A stretch of 64,000 bases of DNA from Streptomyces pristinaespiralis (GTDB lineage Bacteria; Actinomycetota; Actinomycetes; Streptomycetales; Streptomycetaceae), in the NCBI RefSeq assembly GCF_001278075.1, contig NZ_CP011340.1, positions 5,453,501-5,517,500 of the forward strand, written 5' to 3'. The notes beneath the pieces were generated by a model. That model ran no database searches and had not been told where the DNA came from. It saw only the letters and a list, made by a program, of their open reading frames with translations. This document shows positions 44,741 to 53,046 of the stretch, in pieces (the stretch's first letter is position 1; the number at the start of each line of letters is the position of its first letter). The translations under genes were made by a program, and so were the position numbers.

Positions 44741-46006
44741 GTGGAGGGTCAGCAGTCGCCCGAGGGAACACCCGGGAGAGTGGAAAGGGTGCGACTGCGG
44801 AGCGCCGCCGCCGCGCTCACGTCGCTCATGGCGTTCGCGGCCACCTCGCTCGTGGCCGGCCCGGCCGTCGCCGACACGGTGGGCGGGCCCTGTGCGCTGC
44901 CCCGGACGGCGGCCCACCACTCGCTGGGACTCGACACCTGGAACGCCGCCTACACCAAACCGGCCACCGGCCTCGACGCGGTGATGATCTTCCTCTCGTT
45001 CCCGGACTCCGAGCCGCTGAACGCCCCCCACGAGCTCGCCGCCGACCACTTCCCCGCCACCAGCGACTTCTTCCGGCGCGCCTCGTACGGGAAGTTCTCG
45101 CTGCGCGCCGAGCCGCTGAACGAGTGGCTGCGGATGCCGAGGCCCTCCGTCGCCTACGGGATACAGCGCGACTGGGATCCCGAGAAGCGCGCCGCCTACC
45201 TGCGGGACGCGATCGACGTGGCAGACCGCGAGGTCGACTTCTCCGAGTACGACATCGTCTACCTGGTCGCCGACCCCGACGCACCAGGCGTCGACTCCGA
45301 CGCGACCAAGGTCGTCAACTTCGACCGGCCGCTGAGCGCCGACGGCACCGACATCCGGCGGGTGGTCACCGTCTTCGAGCGCCACCCGCCGGACCGCAAC
45401 GTGCTCGCCCACGAGACCGGCCATGTCTTCGACCTGCCCGACCTCTACCACCGGCCGGTCGACGGCAACGGCGACTGGGACACCCATGTCGGGGACTGGG
45501 ACGTCATGGGCAGCCAGTTCGGACTCGCCCCCGACCTCTTCGGCTGGCACAAGTGGAAGCTCGGCTGGCTGAGCAGGCAGGAGGTGCGGTGCGTCTCCGC
45601 GGAACGCGGCGGCGGCATGGTGACCCTCGAGCCGGTGGCGGCCGCGCCCGTCGGCGGCGGGAGTATCGGCACCCGGCTGGCGGTCGTCCGCACCGGACCC
45701 GACAGCGCGCTCGCGATCGAGGCCCGCGGCGCCACCGGCAACGACTCCTACACCTGCACGGAGGGCATCCTGCTCTACCGGGTACGGGCCGAGACGGCGT
45801 CGGGCGCCGGGCCCGTCGAGGTCGTCGACACCCACCCCGAGACGGAGGCGTGCTGGGAGGAGTCGGTCTATCCGCCGCTCGCGGACGCGCCGCTGGGGGT
45901 GGGGGAGACCTTCACCATGCCGGGGCCGCCGGGCGGGCGGGCGCGGGTGGAGGTCGCCGAACGGACCCGGTCAGGGGCGTGGACGGTGAAGATCACCACC
46001 GCCTAG
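44741..46006 (+). CDS. Secreted M6-like metalloprotease
   Basis: This 421-residue protein is an exported zinc protease resembling immune inhibitor A (M6 family) proteins. A signal-like segment (LRSAAAALTSLMAFAATSLVAGPAVA) precedes the catalytic region, which has FLSFPDSEPLNAPHELA, YDIVYLVADPDAPGV and the zinc motif LAHETGHVFDLPDLY (HExxH), followed by GDWDVMGSQFG, typical of M6 enzymes. I start it at GTG 44741 because GGAGG is 5 bp upstream; GTG 44789, closer to the signal peptide, is also possible. It stands alone. The role is probably extracellular protein degradation. Confidence 0.85.
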   Translation: MEGQQSPEGTPGRVERVRLRSAAAALTSLMAFAATSLVAGPAVADTVGGPCALPRTAAHHSLGLDTWNAAYTKPATGLDAVMIFLSFPDSEPLNAPHELAADHFPATSDFFRRASYGKFSLRAEPLNEWLRMPRPSVAYGIQRDWDPEKRAAYLRDAIDVADREVDFSEYDIVYLVADPDAPGVDSDATKVVNFDRPLSADGTDIRRVVTVFERHPPDRNVLAHETGHVFDLPDLYHRPVDGNGDWDTHVGDWDVMGSQFGLAPDLFGWHKWKLGWLSRQEVRCVSAERGGGMVTLEPVAAAPVGGGSIGTRLAVVRTGPDSALAIEARGATGNDSYTCTEGILLYRVRAETASGAGPVEVVDTHPETEACWEESVYPPLADAPLGVGETFTMPGPPGGRARVEVAERTRSGAWTVKITTA

Positions 46007-46050
46007 CGCCGACCATGTCCGGACGCGTATCAGGGCATGTGTCCGGACAC

Positions 46051-46086
46051 GAAGAAGGCCCCCCGCTTCCGCGAGGGACCTTCTTC
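46051..46086. terminator. Terminator between the metalloprotease and tRNA-Lys copy 3
   Basis: GAAGAAGG and CCTTCTTC at the ends frame a GC-rich imperfect stem, located between the metalloprotease stop and the 3' end of the convergent tRNA gene. Confidence 0.7.
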
Positions 46087-46092
46087 CGTCTG

Positions 46093-46166
46093 TGCGCCGC
46101 CAGGGACTCGAACCCCGGACCCGCTGATTAAGAGTCAGCTGCTCTAACCAACTGAGCTAGCGGCGC
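46093..46166 (-). tRNA. tRNA-Lys(CTT), copy 3
   Basis: This 74-nt gene is identical to copies 1 and 2. Its 5' end overlaps the last 10 bp of the upstream PrimPol-like gene, whose stop codon lies in the acceptor/D-arm junction. Confidence 0.97.
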
Positions 46167-46774
46167 CTGCTGACGTCGTAGACATTAGCATCCTGATCGG
46201 CGCGAGGAAAAATCGATACCCGCACCCCCGCGGAGGCCTTCGCGCGGACCGCCCGCACGCACGCCCACAGCAGGACCTCCGGGCCCGGGAGCCAGGGCCG
46301 GCGGGTGTCCGGGGCGACCACCCAGCGCGGTTCCGAGGCGGTGTTCCCGGGGATCAGCGGCGGGACGGTGACGGCGTCGCCCGTGCCGTGGCACAGCAGG
46401 GGCGGTACGGAATCACCCCACTCCTCCCAGTCGAGCAGCGAGGGCAGCCGCTGGGCCGTGCCGGGCGCGGCGAACAGCATCATCCGGCCACGGTGCACCG
46501 CCACGGGCCCCGAACCGGGGCCCTCCGCCCACAGCCGGTCCAGCATCCGCCGGCCGAAGATCGAGGGCACCGTGACCACGTCGAAGACCGAGCCGCAGGG
46601 CAGTACGGCGGGGGCGGTCGGCCGCGCCTCCCACTGGGCGAGCGCCGACCGCGGGTACGTCTCCGCCGAGGCGAGCCAGCCGGCACCGGGGGGTGTCACA
46701 CGGGCCGCCGCGCGGTCCTCTTCGTCGACGGCGACGTGCGTCAGCAGGGATGGGTCTCGCAGCCATGCGGTCAT
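46157..46774 (-). CDS. PrimPol-like (bifunctional DNA primase/polymerase domain) protein
   Basis: This 205-residue soluble protein matches a Streptomyces family labelled bifunctional DNA primase/polymerase N-terminal. It shows AGWLASAETYPRSALAQWEARP, VLPCGSVFDVVTVPSIFGRRML, GPVAVHRGRMMLFAAPGTA and RRPWLPGPEVLLWACVRAVRA. It lacks the helicase or other domains seen in plasmid primases, and the catalytic acidic residues of true PrimPols are not evident, so the activity may be lost and the protein regulatory. Its stop lies inside the tRNA-Lys gene. It shares the VTVP-to-PGTA core with the smaller protein at 55184. Confidence 0.75.
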   Translation of the reverse strand: MTAWLRDPSLLTHVAVDEEDRAAARVTPPGAGWLASAETYPRSALAQWEARPTAPAVLPCGSVFDVVTVPSIFGRRMLDRLWAEGPGSGPVAVHRGRMMLFAAPGTAQRLPSLLDWEEWGDSVPPLLCHGTGDAVTVPPLIPGNTASEPRWVVAPDTRRPWLPGPEVLLWACVRAVRAKASAGVRVSIFPRADQDANVYDVSRRR

Positions 46775-46945
46775 GCTTCATGCTTACCGCCGGTGACACT
46801 GCAATTTCACCGGGTTGGCAGAAACAAGGACAGGACGGGGCGGAGGGGAGTATCTTGCGCCGTCGGCATATGCGAGGTGATGTTGACGGGCGCCTCGCCC
46901 CCACTCCCCGTAGTGGTGGCTCCGCGCCCCGGCCCTGCGGGGACC

Positions 46946-47287
46946 CTAGGTGACCGCGCCGCGGAGGAGCTCGTCGCCGAAGTCGATCATCTTGCGGGCA
47001 TAGTCCTCGGTCCAGCCCGCCCGCTCCGCGATGTCCGCGGGCGTCAGCCGGTCGAAGCGCCGGGGATCCGCCAGCTGGGCGGCCGCGACGGCCTGGAACT
47101 CCACCGCCCGGTCCGTCGCCGCCCGGAAGGCGAGTGCCAGCTCCGTCGCACGGGCCAGCAGCTCGCGCGGGTCCTCCATCGACTCCAGGTCGAAGAAGTG
47201 CTCGGGATCGGCGGCAGCCTCCGACGGCTCGAAGAGCAGCGGGGCCGGCCGCATCCTGCGCTCGGTCGTCCGCTCCGGTTCCGCCAT
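46946..47287 (-). CDS. Hypothetical protein, 113 residues
   Basis: I do not recognise this small acidic protein. It has no signal or membrane segment. The central part is a long helix (DPRELLARATELALAFRAATDRAVEFQAVAAAQLAD) and the end (TPADIAERAGWTEDYARKMIDF) looks like a helix-turn-helix, so it may bind DNA or nucleic acid. It is 80 bp downstream of the helicase gene on the same strand and could be the last gene of that operon. The codon use fits. Function unknown. Confidence 0.62.
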   Translation of the reverse strand: MAEPERTTERRMRPAPLLFEPSEAAADPEHFFDLESMEDPRELLARATELALAFRAATDRAVEFQAVAAAQLADPRRFDRLTPADIAERAGWTEDYARKMIDFGDELLRGAVT

Positions 47288-47367
47288 GTCCGTACTCCTC
47301 CTCGTCACGGCCCGCGCCCCGGACCGCCATCCATTGTCCCGCGCCGCGCAAGAGGGCCTCAGGCCAA

Positions 47368-48744
47368 TCAGGGCCGCCAGTGCACCCGGTGTTCGGCCAG
47401 ATGTGCCAGCACCGCGTGATTCGCCTCCCAGCCGTCCGGGAACTTCACGGTCACACCCAGCTGGACCGGCTCCGTGGACGGGTGCTCGTCGAGCAGTTCG
47501 CCCACACCGGCACGGCACACCACGATGCAGGCGTGCCGGTGCCGGGAAGCGAGCACGCACAGGCGGCCGGTCTCCAGGTGGAACGCCGTCGCGTCCGGCC
47601 GGCCCGACAGGGGGTGGAGCACGACGGTCACGTCGTACTCACGGCCCTGAAGGCGGTTCGCGGTGTCGACCGTGACGCCGGTGACACCGAGATCCGCCAG
47701 TGCCGCGCGCACCGCCGCGGCCTGGTCGCGGTGGGCCGTGCCCACGGCGATCCGGTCCGCGGTGAGCGGCACCGGCTCCTCGGACCGCTCGGAGACCGCG
47801 GCGCCGCCGCGGTCCAGCAGCCGGCGGACCACCAGCGCCACGGCCCGTACCGCCTCCGGGTCGGTGCGCGGCGTGTGACGCGCGGGAAGCTCCAGCAGTC
47901 CCCAGCCGGAGGCTGCCGCCTCGTCGAGGACCCGGTCCGGCCCGGACCCGTCGGAGGGCACGCCGAAGGAGAGCCGCCGGACCCCGTCGCCCGTGCCGCT
48001 GCGGAACGGTGTGTACGGATAGAACGCGTCGGACACCAGCGGCGCTGCGGAGGCCGGCAGCCGCCAGGAGACCGGCAGCCGGTGCTGCGGGAGCTCCGGG
48101 TTGTGCGCGAGGAGCGTCGACACGGCGCTCGCGGACGGGTCGTACGACAGCCCCGCCCACTGCTCGGAACCGACGACGGCGAACGGGTCCAGCTGGCCCG
48201 GGTCGCCGACGAAGAGCGCACGCTCGAAGAGCCCGGCCACGGCGAGCAGCGCGTCGGAGCGCATCTGGTACGCCTCGTCGACGATGGCGTGCCCCCAGGG
48301 CTCGACGCCCTGCACATGGGCCCACTTGGCCGCCGTGGAGATGACGACGTCCAGACCGGCCAGGTCGCCCGCCTTCGCCGACTTGCGGACGTTGTCCAGC
48401 TCGTCGAGGGCCTTGTCGTACGGGTCGGAGTCGTTCGAGTGCAGACGGCCGACGGGGAGCCCCGGCTCCTTCTCCGCGAGCCGCAGCACAAGGTCGTCCA
48501 CCTGCGCGTTGGTCTGCGCGACGACCATCAAGGGCCGCCCCGCGGCCGCCAGTTCGAGAGCCGCCCGCACCACCAGGGTCGACTTGCCGGCACCCGGCGG
48601 GGAGTCCACGACGACACCCCTGGCGGAGCCGTGGAGCGTGTCGGCGAGGATGCCGTCCGTGGCGAGCGCGGCCTCCACGGCGGCATCGAACGGCACCGCG
48701 GGAACCTGTGCCGCGGCCGAAGGGGACGGGGGAGGGGGTGTCAC
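47368..48744 (-). CDS. SF1 helicase / AAA ATPase, partner of a RecB-like nuclease
   Basis: This 458-residue protein has the full set of superfamily 1 helicase motifs: Walker A PPGAGKST near residue 51, the VVAQTNAQVDDL motif Ia, DE box HAIVDEAYQM, motif III FVGDPGQLDPF, an arginine motif SWRLPASA, motif V TANRLQGREYDVTVV and motif VI LASRHRHACIVVCR. The set is close to the UPF1/Dna2-like SF1B group. The GTG start overlaps the preceding gene's stop (GTGA). With the nuclease and the unknown 532-residue protein it forms a translationally coupled trio, so it probably unwinds DNA or RNA for the nuclease. Confidence 0.9.
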   Translation of the reverse strand: MTPPPPSPSAAAQVPAVPFDAAVEAALATDGILADTLHGSARGVVVDSPPGAGKSTLVVRAALELAAAGRPLMVVAQTNAQVDDLVLRLAEKEPGLPVGRLHSNDSDPYDKALDELDNVRKSAKAGDLAGLDVVISTAAKWAHVQGVEPWGHAIVDEAYQMRSDALLAVAGLFERALFVGDPGQLDPFAVVGSEQWAGLSYDPSASAVSTLLAHNPELPQHRLPVSWRLPASAAPLVSDAFYPYTPFRSGTGDGVRRLSFGVPSDGSGPDRVLDEAAASGWGLLELPARHTPRTDPEAVRAVALVVRRLLDRGGAAVSERSEEPVPLTADRIAVGTAHRDQAAAVRAALADLGVTGVTVDTANRLQGREYDVTVVLHPLSGRPDATAFHLETGRLCVLASRHRHACIVVCRAGVGELLDEHPSTEPVQLGVTVKFPDGWEANHAVLAHLAEHRVHWRP

Positions 48745-50339
48745 AGGAGGTCCTCCGGGGTGACGAGGTCGGGGATCTCGGCCGTTTCCGTGCGCGGCGG
48801 CCCGCCGTGCGTCCACGGCGTCTCCTCCGGGTCCGGCAGCTTCGGCCCGCCCCGCTGGTCGTGCTCGAACAGGGTCCAGGCGATACGGTCCCCCTTCACC
48901 GGCACCGACCCCTCCGCGGGGTCCTTGGCGCGGCCCATCCGGTCCATCACGCGCAGCACCAGCGTGCCCTCGCCCTCGTACCGTACGAACTCGGCGGTCT
49001 GGGGCCTTCCTTCCAGCGAGCGGTACACCTTCACGCGCTCGCCGAGGTGCGGACGGTCGTCCGTGCGGACGGTCACCAGCGGGCGGGGGCTCGGCCGCTT
49101 CGACTCGGACCAGGCCATCTCCACGTCGATCACCTCCGACAGGAACGCCTCGCCCGCCAGCCGGCGGCCCGCCAGCACCAGCGGATCGTCCAGGGCCTCC
49201 TGAGCCTCCAGCTGCGCCTGCGCCGTCTCCCGCGCGGCCAGCTTCCGCGCGGCGGTCACCGCGTCGTCGCGCCGGGGCTGGGGCGGCTCCCCGGCGCGGA
49301 CCCGGTCGCGGTGGGCGGTGAACGACCAGCGGTCACGGGTCCAGCGGTCCTCGACGCGGGAGCCCTCCGGAGTTGCGCGCATCAGCTCGACCGTGCGCCA
49401 CACGGCCGACCAGGTGGGCCGCATCTGGTCCGCGACCAGGCGCCGGATCTCCCGCTCCGCACGGTGCAGCTCGCCCAGCCGCTCGTCGGCGCTGCCGCCG
49501 TCCTCGGCCGTGGCCAGCAGCTGCCGGGCCCTGTCGTAGCGCTCCATCGCGGGCGCCAGCAGCCTGTTGTCGAAGACCGGGTCGGTCGCCGGACCCGCCG
49601 GCGGGCACAGCAGCATGCCCTCCCGGTCGCGGCCGAGCTCGGCCCGCAGCGCGGCCTCGGCACCCGACTCGCCGTCCGGCCCGTCGCCCGCCTCGATCCA
49701 GGCGAGCAGCGCACCCAGGTGCTGGTCCTCCAGCGAGGACTGACCGGTCGCCCAGTGACGGTTCAGCAGATCGGTCGCGGCGAGCAGCAGCGAGGAACCC
49801 GGGACCCTGGCCCGCTCCCCGTAGTGGGTGAGCCAACGGCCCAGCAACGGCACACGCGGCGGCGCCGGGTAGGGCGTGTCCGGGTCCTGCTCGGCCGTGC
49901 GGCGGAACCGCATCGAGCGCCCCAGCAGCCGCACGAACTCCACGCCCGCCCGGCTCGGCACGATCAACTGCGGAGCGTTCGCGCACAGTTCGACCTCGAC
50001 GGTGACCTTCTTGCCGGTCTCCGCGTCGGTCTCCTTGCGCTCGACGTGCTCCACCTCGTCCCCGAAGCCGTCCAGATACGGCAGGACCACGTCGGCCAGC
50101 TCCGCCAGGAACGCCGAACGCAGGTCGCGGTCGCGCGGCTGCGCCACGACCAGCAGCCGGGGCTCCTCGGGATCCGTCCCCACCAGCGCGCCGAGCGGCG
50201 CCCCGGCCTCGCCGGCTGTCGTCAGCGGCACGAAGACCAGCGGGCGCTCGGCCACCCGCCGGTGGCGGACCGTCGCCAGCGGCTGGGCCCGGCCCTTCTC
50301 GACCGCCTCCAGCCGGGCGAGGGTGGCGATCAGCGACAT
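48741..50339 (-). CDS. Unknown 532-residue protein, middle gene of the nuclease-helicase operon
   Basis: No family is recognised. The protein is soluble and acidic. It begins MSLIATLARLEAVEKG and has beta-rich stretches near the start (LLVVAQPRDRDLRSAFLAELADVVLPYLDGFG). A charged helical centre follows (AELGRDREGMLL; ERYDRARQLLATAE; LHRAEREIRRLVADQM). The C-terminal third is beta-rich, with PLVTVRTDDRPHLGERVKVYRSLEGRPQTAEF and EGTLVLRVMDRMGR, possibly an OB-like nucleic acid binding domain. It overlaps the nuclease gene by 10 bp and the helicase gene by 4 bp, so the three are made together. It is the least understood part of this trio. Confidence 0.8.
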   Translation of the reverse strand: MSLIATLARLEAVEKGRAQPLATVRHRRVAERPLVFVPLTTAGEAGAPLGALVGTDPEEPRLLVVAQPRDRDLRSAFLAELADVVLPYLDGFGDEVEHVERKETDAETGKKVTVEVELCANAPQLIVPSRAGVEFVRLLGRSMRFRRTAEQDPDTPYPAPPRVPLLGRWLTHYGERARVPGSSLLLAATDLLNRHWATGQSSLEDQHLGALLAWIEAGDGPDGESGAEAALRAELGRDREGMLLCPPAGPATDPVFDNRLLAPAMERYDRARQLLATAEDGGSADERLGELHRAEREIRRLVADQMRPTWSAVWRTVELMRATPEGSRVEDRWTRDRWSFTAHRDRVRAGEPPQPRRDDAVTAARKLAARETAQAQLEAQEALDDPLVLAGRRLAGEAFLSEVIDVEMAWSESKRPSPRPLVTVRTDDRPHLGERVKVYRSLEGRPQTAEFVRYEGEGTLVLRVMDRMGRAKDPAEGSVPVKGDRIAWTLFEHDQRGGPKLPDPEETPWTHGGPPRTETAEIPDLVTPEDLL

Positions 50340-51496
50340 GCGCCGGCCTCCTGCCCCGCCGGCGCGCCCTGCTGTGCCGGGTCCGCCTCCGCCAGCGCCT
50401 CCGCCCGCAGCGCGGCCGCCCGCCGGAGCGCCGCCACCGCCGGGTCGGCCGGGTCCCCGGCCTCGCCGCGTGCCGCGGCCAGCACCTCGCCGATCGTCGT
50501 CAGCCCGCCCAGCTCGCCGCGGACCGACCGGCCCAGCGTCTCCACCGCACCGGCCTGCCTGGCCCGGTCACGGCAGTGGAAGGCCAGCTCGCAGGCGGCG
50601 AGGCACTCGGGCGCGTACGCGTGCGGGACGGACTCGACCGCCGCCGTCAGCTCGTCCGCGGAGCAGCCCTCGAGGTCGAACGTGACGCCCTCGGGGAGCC
50701 CGGCCGCGATGTCCTCGACGCGGGTGAGCCTGGCCAGCTGGCGGCGGGTCACCGACAGCTGCTTGCGCACGTCCACGGCGGACGCGGTCGGCAGGTTGGA
50801 GAAGTCCTTCGGGCAGACCAGCAGGATGCTGTGCGCGACCCGCGCGCCGTCCGTGACGGCGGCGACCCGCTCCAGCGCCAGGACGTACACCGCGGCCTGG
50901 CGGGCGGCCGCACCCACCTTCGACGCGTCCGCCGACGCGTCGACCATCGGGAACGACTTGATCTCCACGACCGTCCACCGGCCGTCGGGATGCACGACCA
51001 CCGCGTCCGGCTCCAGATACGCGGGCGAGCCCGCCACGTCCAGGGCGAGCAGCGGGTGGTCCAGGAGCGTCCACGTCCCGGCGGCCGTCGCCTCGCGCAG
51101 CGCCAGCGCCGTACGGGCGGCACGTCCCTCGGGGCCGGCCGCCGAGAGGTCCGGCACCAGGGCGCCGGCGGGGTTGTCGAGGCCCAGCAGGCGCAGCAGT
51201 TCCTTGCCGCCGTCGGCCTTCACCTTCGCCTCGAAGGCGTTCCCGCGCATGAAGGCGAACTGCGACTGCCCGAACGTCCCCGGAGCACCCAGCGCGGAGG
51301 CGAGCGCCGCCTTGTCCACCCCGGCGCCGTCCAGCAGCGCCCGGCGGCGGCACCCGGGGTTTGCGGCGAGGGCCGCGAGGGCGCGGGCGTCCAGCGGATG
51401 GGGCTGCGCGGCAGGGCCCCGCAGCTCAGCGAGCCGTTGCCGGAGTGCTGTCGTCGGCGCCTGCGGAGGGGGTCCGCTGTCCAGGGATTCGCTCAC
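50330..51496 (-). CDS. RecB/Cas4-like PD-(D/E)XK nuclease with predicted Fe-S cluster
   Basis: This 388-residue protein shows the motifs of a RecB-family nuclease. Motif I is a Glu in GNAFEAKVK, motif II Asp is in LEPDAVVVHPDG, motif III ExK is in WTVVEIKSF, and the QxxxY motif is ARQAAVYVLALE. One cysteine before the fold (NPGCRRR) and a C-terminal C-x3-C-x5-C cluster (PECLAACELAFHCRD) match the one-plus-three arrangement of Cas4, AddB and Dna2 iron-sulfur nucleases. GTG 51496 is used; GTG 51520 and TTG 51526 are also open. It overlaps the 3' end of the PAP2 gene. It is the first gene of the operon with the unknown protein and helicase. Confidence 0.85.
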   Translation of the reverse strand: MSESLDSGPPPQAPTTALRQRLAELRGPAAQPHPLDARALAALAANPGCRRRALLDGAGVDKAALASALGAPGTFGQSQFAFMRGNAFEAKVKADGGKELLRLLGLDNPAGALVPDLSAAGPEGRAARTALALREATAAGTWTLLDHPLLALDVAGSPAYLEPDAVVVHPDGRWTVVEIKSFPMVDASADASKVGAAARQAAVYVLALERVAAVTDGARVAHSILLVCPKDFSNLPTASAVDVRKQLSVTRRQLARLTRVEDIAAGLPEGVTFDLEGCSADELTAAVESVPHAYAPECLAACELAFHCRDRARQAGAVETLGRSVRGELGGLTTIGEVLAAARGEAGDPADPAVAALRRAAALRAEALAEADPAQQGAPAGQEAGACR

Positions 51497-52316
51497 CCGC
51501 GGAAGTCTCGCATCCGCCACCGACAACGGGGGAGACGGAGACCGCCGCGGTGGCGCGCGGTCCGCCGGCGAACCGTGCGCGCGTGCGGTCGGCGAGACGC
51601 AGCGCGGGCCCGGTCAGCAGCGCGCCTGCGCACATGACGGCGGCGCCGGCGACCGCGTCGAGGAAGTAGTGGTTCGCGGTGCCCATCACCACGACCGTGG
51701 TGAGCAGCGGATAGGCGACGGCCAGCGTCCGCACCAGCGGTGTACGGCCGTGCTTCCACAGCATCACCCCGACCCACAGCGCCCAGCCGACGTGCAGGCT
51801 CGGCATCGCGGCGTACTGGTTGGTCATGCCGCCGAGGCCCCGCGGCGCGCTCGCCTCCGCGCCCCACCAGCCGTACGAGCTGTACTGCGCCATGGTGTCC
51901 ACGAACCCGTGGCCGGCGTCCAGCAGCCGGGGAGGGCAGGTCGGCATCAGCGTGAAACCGGCCAGCCCGAGGAGCGTCGAGAGCATCAGCCAGGTGCGGG
52001 CCGCGCGGTAGTGGAGCGGACGGCGGCGGAAGAGCCACACGAGAACGGCGGGGGTGGCCAGGTAGTGGAGCGAGGCGTAGGCGAAATCGGCGGGTATGCC
52101 GAGCGCCGGCATGTCCGTGAAGAGACGATTCAGCGGATGCTCGGCGTTGAGCAGGAGTGCCTTCTCGGCCCGGAGTATCGCAAGGCCGTTGCCGACGGCC
52201 GTGGAGACGTCGCCGCGTGCGAGGAGCCGACCGGCCGAGTACGCCGCGTAGACGACAGCGATCAGCAGCAGCTCGGTCCACCAGCGAGGCCGGTGGCGAG
52301 GCGCGGTCTGCGGCAT
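51426..52316 (-). CDS. PAP2-superfamily membrane phosphatase (AUR1-like)
   Basis: This 296-residue membrane protein has about six helices and the PAP2 catalytic elements: RRRPLHYRAARTW, MPSLHVGWALW (PSLH in place of PSGH) and GTANHYFLDAVAGA. PSLH and the absence of the usual arginine point to the inositol phosphorylceramide synthase or AUR1-like branch, often acting on lipid phosphates in actinobacteria. The C-terminal 45 residues are low complexity. Its 3' end overlaps the nuclease start by 71 bp or more, an unusually long overlap. It may share the nuclease promoter or simply be an upstream neighbour. Confidence 0.85.
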   Translation of the reverse strand: MPQTAPRHRPRWWTELLLIAVVYAAYSAGRLLARGDVSTAVGNGLAILRAEKALLLNAEHPLNRLFTDMPALGIPADFAYASLHYLATPAVLVWLFRRRPLHYRAARTWLMLSTLLGLAGFTLMPTCPPRLLDAGHGFVDTMAQYSSYGWWGAEASAPRGLGGMTNQYAAMPSLHVGWALWVGVMLWKHGRTPLVRTLAVAYPLLTTVVVMGTANHYFLDAVAGAAVMCAGALLTGPALRLADRTRARFAGGPRATAAVSVSPVVGGGCETSAGERIPGQRTPSAGADDSTPATAR

Positions 52317-52449
52317 CCGGTCAATCTCCGTCTCCGGTCGGGATCACTCGTCCTGGAAGGGGGACGCCGAGATCGTTGCGGAGGTTGCCTGAAGTTCAGG
52401 TGCGGGATGATGGAACGACATTCGATCGTGAACTTCAGGAGAGCTCCCC

Positions 52450-53046
52450 ATGGCACCGCGGATCCTGCTCGCCCGGCACGGCCAGACCGAATGGTCGCTG
52501 CTCGGAAGGCACACCGGCAGGACGGACATCCCCCTGCTCGAGGAGGGCCGGCGCGGCGCCAAGCTGCTGGGCGAGCGGCTCCACCGGGCGCCGTGGTCGG
52601 GGCTGGAAGGGGTCGAGATCCGCACCAGCCCGCTGCTCAGGGCGAGTGAGACGTGCGCGCTCGCGGGCTTCGGGGAGCGCGCGCAGACCTGGGACCCGCT
52701 GATGGAGTGGGACTACGGCGCGTACGAGGGCCTGACGCCGGCCGAGATCCAGGAGCTCAGGCCCGGCTGGCTCCTGTGGAGCGACGGCGCCCCCGAAGGC
52801 GAGACACTCGCGGACGTGTCCGCCCGCGCGGACGAGGTCGTCGAATGGGCCCGCTCGGCCGACCGCGACGTGCTGGTCTTCGCCCACGGCCACATCCTGC
52901 GGTCCATCGGGGCGCGGTGGCTGGGCGAGCACATCTCCTTCGGGGCGCGCATCCGGCTGGATCCGACGAGCCTGTCGGTGCTGGGGTGGGCGTACGGGAA
53001 GCCGGCGATCGAACGGTGGAACGACACGGGGCACCAGGAGGGCTGA
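52450..53046 (+). CDS. Histidine phosphatase family protein
   Basis: This 198-residue enzyme has the phosphoglycerate mutase-like motif [11 protein letters not shown] with His at residue 10, the second segment [12 protein letters not shown], Glu in [15 protein letters not shown] and a second His in [10 protein letters not shown]. It matches the actinobacterial acid phosphatase subgroup (like Rv3837-type), not cofactor-dependent mutase. The ATG is preceded by AGGAGAG. It is divergent from the PAP2 gene. Its start is about 133 bp from that gene's start, with a GC-poor stretch between. Likely a small-molecule phosphatase of unknown substrate. Confidence 0.9.
   Translation: MAPRILLARHGQTEWSLLGRHTGRTDIPLLEEGRRGAKLLGERLHRAPWSGLEGVEIRTSPLLRASETCALAGFGERAQTWDPLMEWDYGAYEGLTPAEIQELRPGWLLWSDGAPEGETLADVSARADEVVEWARSADRDVLVFAHGHILRSIGARWLGEHISFGARIRLDPTSLSVLGWAYGKPAIERWNDTGHQEG

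Noticed and set aside
48708..52649. A 1313-codon open frame on the plus strand
   Set aside because: It lies opposite the nuclease-helicase operon and PAP2 gene, with low-complexity composition and no domain.
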